From Macrosoma leucophasiata (Eukaryota > Arthropoda > Insecta > Lepidoptera > Hedylidae): a stretch of DNA of 64,000 bases. The DNA lies in the NCBI GenBank assembly GCA_036365455.1, contig JAWQUS010000008.1, forward strand, positions 23,171,501 through 23,235,500, written 5' to 3'. Under the pieces are notes generated by a model. The model worked only from the letters and a program-made list of their open reading frames with translations, was not told where the DNA came from and made no database searches. Every line of letters starts with the position of its first letter. Within the stretch, counting starts at the first letter, position 1. Shown here in pieces: positions 59,690 to 64,000 of the stretch. A program made the position numbers and the translations under genes.

Positions 59690-61250
59690 GTTAGTAACAC
59701 AACAAAACAACATATCACGGATACCGGCAACTGTTGGACTCAACAGCACCATGTCATCTGCGTAGCTGATATTGTTTATATTAACTCCGTTTATTTAGCA
59801 TCCGACGCGCATGCTGCTGAGTTCAACAATCAAATCATTTACATAAAGGTTAAAAAGCTTCGAAGATGTTAGCCCGCCTTGTCTTACACCACATTGCAAT
59901 CTGTATGGCTCCTAGAGTGCGTTCGACCACTTTACATAATTAACTTGGTTAGAATACCAATACTCAAGAATATTAGTAACATCCGTCGGCACATGCGTGT
60001 CTCGCATCTTCTTCCAGAGTCCATCATAAGAGACAAGGTCAAATGCTCTGGAGAGATCTAGGAAACAAGTATATACCGGCGTCCTCCTGTCTGTATAATA
60101 TTGGACAGTATGCTTGACGCTGAAGATGGCAGTTTCAGTTGACGATCCGGAACGGAAACCAAACTGTGCGTCGTGCAACCGAAGATGTTTGCTCAAGTAA
60201 GTATCGAGCATACGGTCCAAGATTTTTGCAGTTGTAGTCGCGAGCGAGATAGGACGATAATTTCCCCTGTCTGAGATATCACCAGTCCTGCATTTGGCGA
60301 TTGGCACCACTAAAGTTTTCATTAAGTTAGATGGTAGGTATGAATGTCTGACGCACAATGTGAATAGTAGCGACAAAAGTCTCGGCAGGTGGGCACCGGC
60401 AAATTGAAAGTGCTCTATACTGAGCCCGTCATGTCCAGGAGACTTACCCCGGCACATGACCTTGATGACGTTATCAACATCTTTTGCCGAGAAATGTAAT
60501 AACGGTTCATCTCCTGTATAACCAGAAGTGGTCTCGGTGTTCGATTGAGCGGGACCCAAAAGTGTTCCATGAACATATTTGCGATCTCAGAAGGATCGTT
60601 TTTGTCCCCAAAGCTCAGCGGAAGGCCTGGCCTAAGATCTAACTTACCAGTTCACTTCCAAGATTTACCAAAGTCATTAGATGCTCTTTGTTCCGCGATC
60701 CGATCCATTTTTATCTGATCTTGGTGGTTCTGGCACCACCTCAGTCGATCTTTAAAAATTTTACGAGCCTCACACATCTCATTATAAATGACTCCTGAAC
60801 TGGTCGTCTGTGCAGTATCCATAAATCAAATTTAAGCCTGGTCTCCCGGTGTGCGCCTTGCATATGCTTATTCCAACCAAAAACTCTCCTACCCCGCCTC
60901 GCAACTGCACTGTCTACCTCTTTTGAGTCTGTCGCGGCCTCACATAGAGCCTGCACAATATTATCATACATTTGATCTATCATAGTCCTATGTTCGACCA
61001 AGTTACATGACCCATAACTACACTGAGAAAATTCTTGAGGGAATTCTATTTTACGCAGCTTAGGGTGACACGGCTCGCGATACTGATCAAGATAGATACT
61101 GATCATATATATGTCGCGTATGAAGAAACGAGACAAAGCTAAAATGTAATAGTATACATGTACCTGTAACAGTTTAGGTTGAAAATAAAATGTACCATAG
61201 TACGGCCGCTGCTTTTGTTTATTATCGCATCGCGACACTCATATAGGGAC
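59690..61250 (-). mobile_element. Jockey/CR1-like non-LTR retrotransposon fragment (reverse transcriptase)
   Basis: An open stretch at 59912-60559 encodes a reverse transcriptase core (GKSPGHDGLSIEHF, RGNYRPISLATTTAKI, QFGFRSGSSTETAIF, CFLDLSRAFDLV). Beyond its stop, frameshifted pieces continue with CGVRQGGLTSSKLFNLYVND and YADDMVLLSP, the catalytic box. Upstream, 60741-61000 contains the region before the RT (VEHRTMIDQMYDNIV, RRGRRVFGWNKHMQG). Several stops and frameshifts show it is inactive. The clade assignment between Jockey and CR1 groups is tentative. Confidence 0.75.
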
Positions 61251-61555
61251 GCGGCCGTGTAATAATGATTCAACGAGAGCTATTGAATCAATAAAGTGTG
61301 AGAATGATGAACTGCTCTAACTGTATAATGGCGCCCTCAATTGCATCGCACCGTGCGTCACACTCGACGCTCTATACGGCGTCTGTTTTTACATGCACTG
61401 ATTTTTTTATGGTTTATCGCATGTCATTTATTGAGACTGCTAGGGGATCACGTCCGTTTCCGCATCGCGCCCGACTGTAGCTAACTTGACCATTTTCATA
61501 GTCATAGGGGATAGAATAGAAACATAGCAGAGACAGAAGGGCGCTTCCGTATTCG

Positions 61556-61849
61556 CATAGAGCAACGCGGCCCACCGGTCGCGGCGGACCAGAGGGGTAG
61601 TAGCAATAGCATGTATTACCGATGCAAAACAGTCTGTCATTTTTTGCGGGGGTAAATGCGTGCGACACACACGCATACTACAAAAATCGTCTATTACTAC
61701 GAAACTCACACCTTGACTTTAACAAAATACAGAAACAATTTCACGCACACATTTAAACATCCAGGCAACAGGTATAGGCCCATTTGGGCTTGTACTTTGA
61801 CAGAGGGGAAAGCCTGCATATGGCTACTCCCCTCCGGTGTTGCTCTATG
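61556..61849. mobile_element. hAT-like MITE, copy 2
   Basis: Terminal repeats CATAGAGCAAC / GTTGCTCTATG and an exact 8-bp duplication CGTATTCG (61548-61555 and 61850-61857). Confidence 0.8.
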
Positions 61850-62337
61850 CGTATTCGTCATCGTTCGTGTGACGGAAAAGATGCCTTATTGACAAAACGT
61901 CTACTGCCGGACATAACCCAATCATAATTGATGGGAATCAAAGATTCCCACATCGAATGGTGTAGGGCTGCCCTTAACCAGCTATGGCCGCATCCATCAC
62001 TAGGTCATCCGTCTACATCGTGGCTGGTCTTATTCTACCTTAACGAACCATAAACATGTTTTGACAAGTAACAATACCTAGGTATCGTTACTTGTCAAGG
62101 ACGTGGTGCTACTTTTTATGAAAGTATACACTTCTTTATGATTACTTATTCATAGATTAACCCACGCCCCGGCTTCGCGTGGGTGCATTGTTACCTGTCC
62201 CCGTCTATTCATCTTAGCGTGATGTTATATAGCCTCTTAGCGTGATGTTATATAGCCTAAAGCCTTCCTCGATAAATAGGCTATCTAACATTCAAATATT
62301 TTTTCAAATCGGACCAGTAGTTCCTGAGATTAGCAAT

Positions 62338-62388
62338 AGAATAGAATAGAATAGAATAGAATAGAATAGAATAGAATAGAATAGAATA
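62338..62388. repeat. AATAG microsatellite
   Basis: About ten repeats of the pentamer AATAG. Confidence 0.85.
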
Positions 62389-62681
62389 TTTGTTTATCGT
62401 CAAAAATTGCGCGTTCAAGCAAACAAATTCTTCACCTGTATAATATTAAGTATAAATTTGGACCTTGCCGGAAAATATTCGCGTTAGTCTTCTTTCAAAT
62501 GCAAAATTATAGGCACGTGCTGTTCAGTCGCGCATACAATGGATGATCGCTTTACAAAGAGATATCTAAAGCGTATAGGAAATTGCCGTTTCAAGATTGC
62601 AATCGATTACATAGTCAATTCGTCATTGTTGTTGCATTGAATTTGATGCTTCTCTAGTCTGTTGTTATATATTATATTGGA

Positions 62682-62965
62682 AGCTCGCGGGCGTAGGCAC
62701 CACCGCATTACCTAACATACTTGCCGCTAAGTGGTAGTGTTCAGCACTATCGAGTTCCGGTCAGGTGGTAATGTACGGCCCACCCCGGTCAGGTGGTAAT
62801 GTATGTGGTAATGTAATTTCCGACACAGATGCATAACACTTTAGGCCTCAGGTGTGGTAACGCATCTGCATCTTGACCTTGGTCTTCGTGTAGGTGTCTA
62901 TAGGCTGCAGACATCGCTTAACATCAATGTGAACCGCAAGCTTGTTTGCCACTTCCATTACATAA
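62682..62965 (+). mobile_element. Family A element with a short internal duplication
   Basis: Starts inside the family at AGCTCGCGGGCGTAGG. The motif GGTCAGGTGGTAATGTA is present twice in tandem (from about 62757). It ends in ATTACATAAATAAATA and runs into a long TA repeat. Confidence 0.75.
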
Positions 62966-62969
62966 ATAA

Positions 62970-63046
<77 letters not shown>
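62964..63046. repeat. TA dinucleotide repeat
   Basis: About 40 TA units directly after the A-rich tail of a family A element; probably grew from that tail. Confidence 0.85.
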
Positions 63047-63048
<2 letters not shown>

Positions 63049-63159
63049 TAACCTAGCAAAAACACATCATATTCTTGTATGACTTTTTTTTCTTAAGTCA
63101 TGAAATGGTAAATTAACAAGTATGCAGGCCATGCAGTTCACTTTTATGGTACCTAAGTT

Positions 63160-63455
63160 TTATTTTTGTTATAAAGGTGGCAAACAAGCATGCAGTTCAC
63201 ATTGATGTTAAGTGATAACTGCAGCCTATAGACACTAACAGAAAGATCAGAGGACAAAATGCAGATGCGTTACCTTACCACCCCTGAGACCTTAGATGTT
63301 GTCTCTATGATAGTTATTACGGGGAAATGCATTACCATCTAACCAGAACACTATAGTGCTGAACACTACCATTTAGCGGCAGATAGATTAGGTAATGCGG
63401 TGGTGCCTACGCCCTCGAGCTGCTACACTGGAACTCCACCACTGGAACCACCAGT
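63160..63455 (-). mobile_element. Family A element
   Basis: AAGGTGGCAAACAAGCATGC through to GGAACCACCAGT; moderately diverged. Confidence 0.7.
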
Positions 63456-63547
63456 AAAGTAATACGGTTAGGGTAGCCTATAAATAAAATAAGACGTCTG
63501 AATAATGGTTTCAGAGGTAGGTATATGAATGTGAAGGAAGCGCGCAA

Positions 63548-63895
63548 GGCCTCGCGGCTGGTGTAGATCATAGGCGATCTATTTGGCTAAGCACTACGGG
63601 CGCGGTCGTGTAGTGTGATAGGTGACCGCTAGTGGCAAATTTAATGCGAGTTTCCGTGCTTCGGAGGGCACGTTAAGCCGTCGGTCCCGGTTGCTATCGA
63701 TAGATAGCAGTCGTTAAACCATGTCAGAGGCCTTATGGGCAGTTTGAAAACATCCGACATCGGGTTGGCCACTAACCCACCCACCTCCACCAATCCGCAT
63801 TGGTGCAGCGTGGTGGAGTAAGCTCCAGGCCTCCCCCCAAAAAGGGGAGAGACTCGTGCCCAGCAGTGGGACGTGTAATGGGTTGCCATTATTAT
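63548..63895 (+). mobile_element. 5S rRNA-derived SINE, copy 3
   Basis: Nearly the same sequence as the copy at 59.2 kb, with the 5S-like head (TTAAGCACTACGGGCGCGGT, GGTGACCGCTAGTGG), the body and an ATT tail. Confidence 0.8.
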
Positions 63896-64000
63896 ATCAA
63901 TGTGATGATGCATTTGGCGGCAATTTATAGATATGGTATTGTGGTGGTGTTAAGGTTCCGAGTTCCATCGGCACCCCTAAAACTTATCTGGTACGGTCCG

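Overview
The window is insect nuclear DNA, almost certainly from a moth or butterfly. It is AT-rich, its genes are small exons in repeat-filled introns, and its LINE, SINE and MITE families are of the kinds typical of Lepidoptera. The species cannot be named from the sequence alone. There are no prokaryotic or CRISPR features.

Five protein-coding genes can be assembled exon by exon, with GT/AG boundaries and matching phases. (1) Arl5, minus strand, 998-8588, five exons, 179 codons plus stop: an ARF-like small GTPase of the trans-Golgi. (2) A Golgi alpha-mannosidase II-like GH38 gene, minus strand, 9892-17130, with a possible membrane-anchor exon at 17492-17582; several catalytic residues are replaced, so it looks like a pseudoenzyme. 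(3) A BCAR3/SH2D3 (NSP) family adaptor, plus strand, coding 19022-23348, with a TATA box and an initiator upstream. (4) Ddi1/rings lost, minus strand, 30941-47413, ten exons: UBL domain, retroviral-type aspartic protease and UBA domain. (5) The 5' half of a TMEM198-type membrane protein, plus strand, 52202-54266; its remaining exons were not found before the window ends.

The rest is mostly mobile DNA. There is a 5'-truncated but ORF-intact RTE-type LINE with a perfect 12-bp target-site duplication inside Ddi1 intron 6. There is also a Jockey/CR1-like reverse transcriptase fragment at 59.7-61.2 kb. About 18 copies occur of one ~290-bp poly(A)-tailed element (family A). Two tRNA-derived SINE families and one 5S rRNA-derived SINE family are present. 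A GC-rich retroposon has a perfect 15-bp duplication. Several MITE families (hAT-like, PIF/Harbinger-like and others) have visible terminal inverted repeats. Nested insertions are common.

The five genes are ordinary, independently transcribed animal genes rather than a cluster. Arl5 and the mannosidase-like protein both belong to the Golgi, but nothing in the sequence shows that the neighbourhood is functional. The most notable points are the GH38 pseudoenzyme, a read-through alternative that would give Ddi1 without a UBA domain, the family A element pressed against a TMEM198 splice acceptor, the 5S-derived SINE whose 3' end resembles the RTE LINE in the same window, and a terminal-inverted-repeat element that carries a tRNA-like module.
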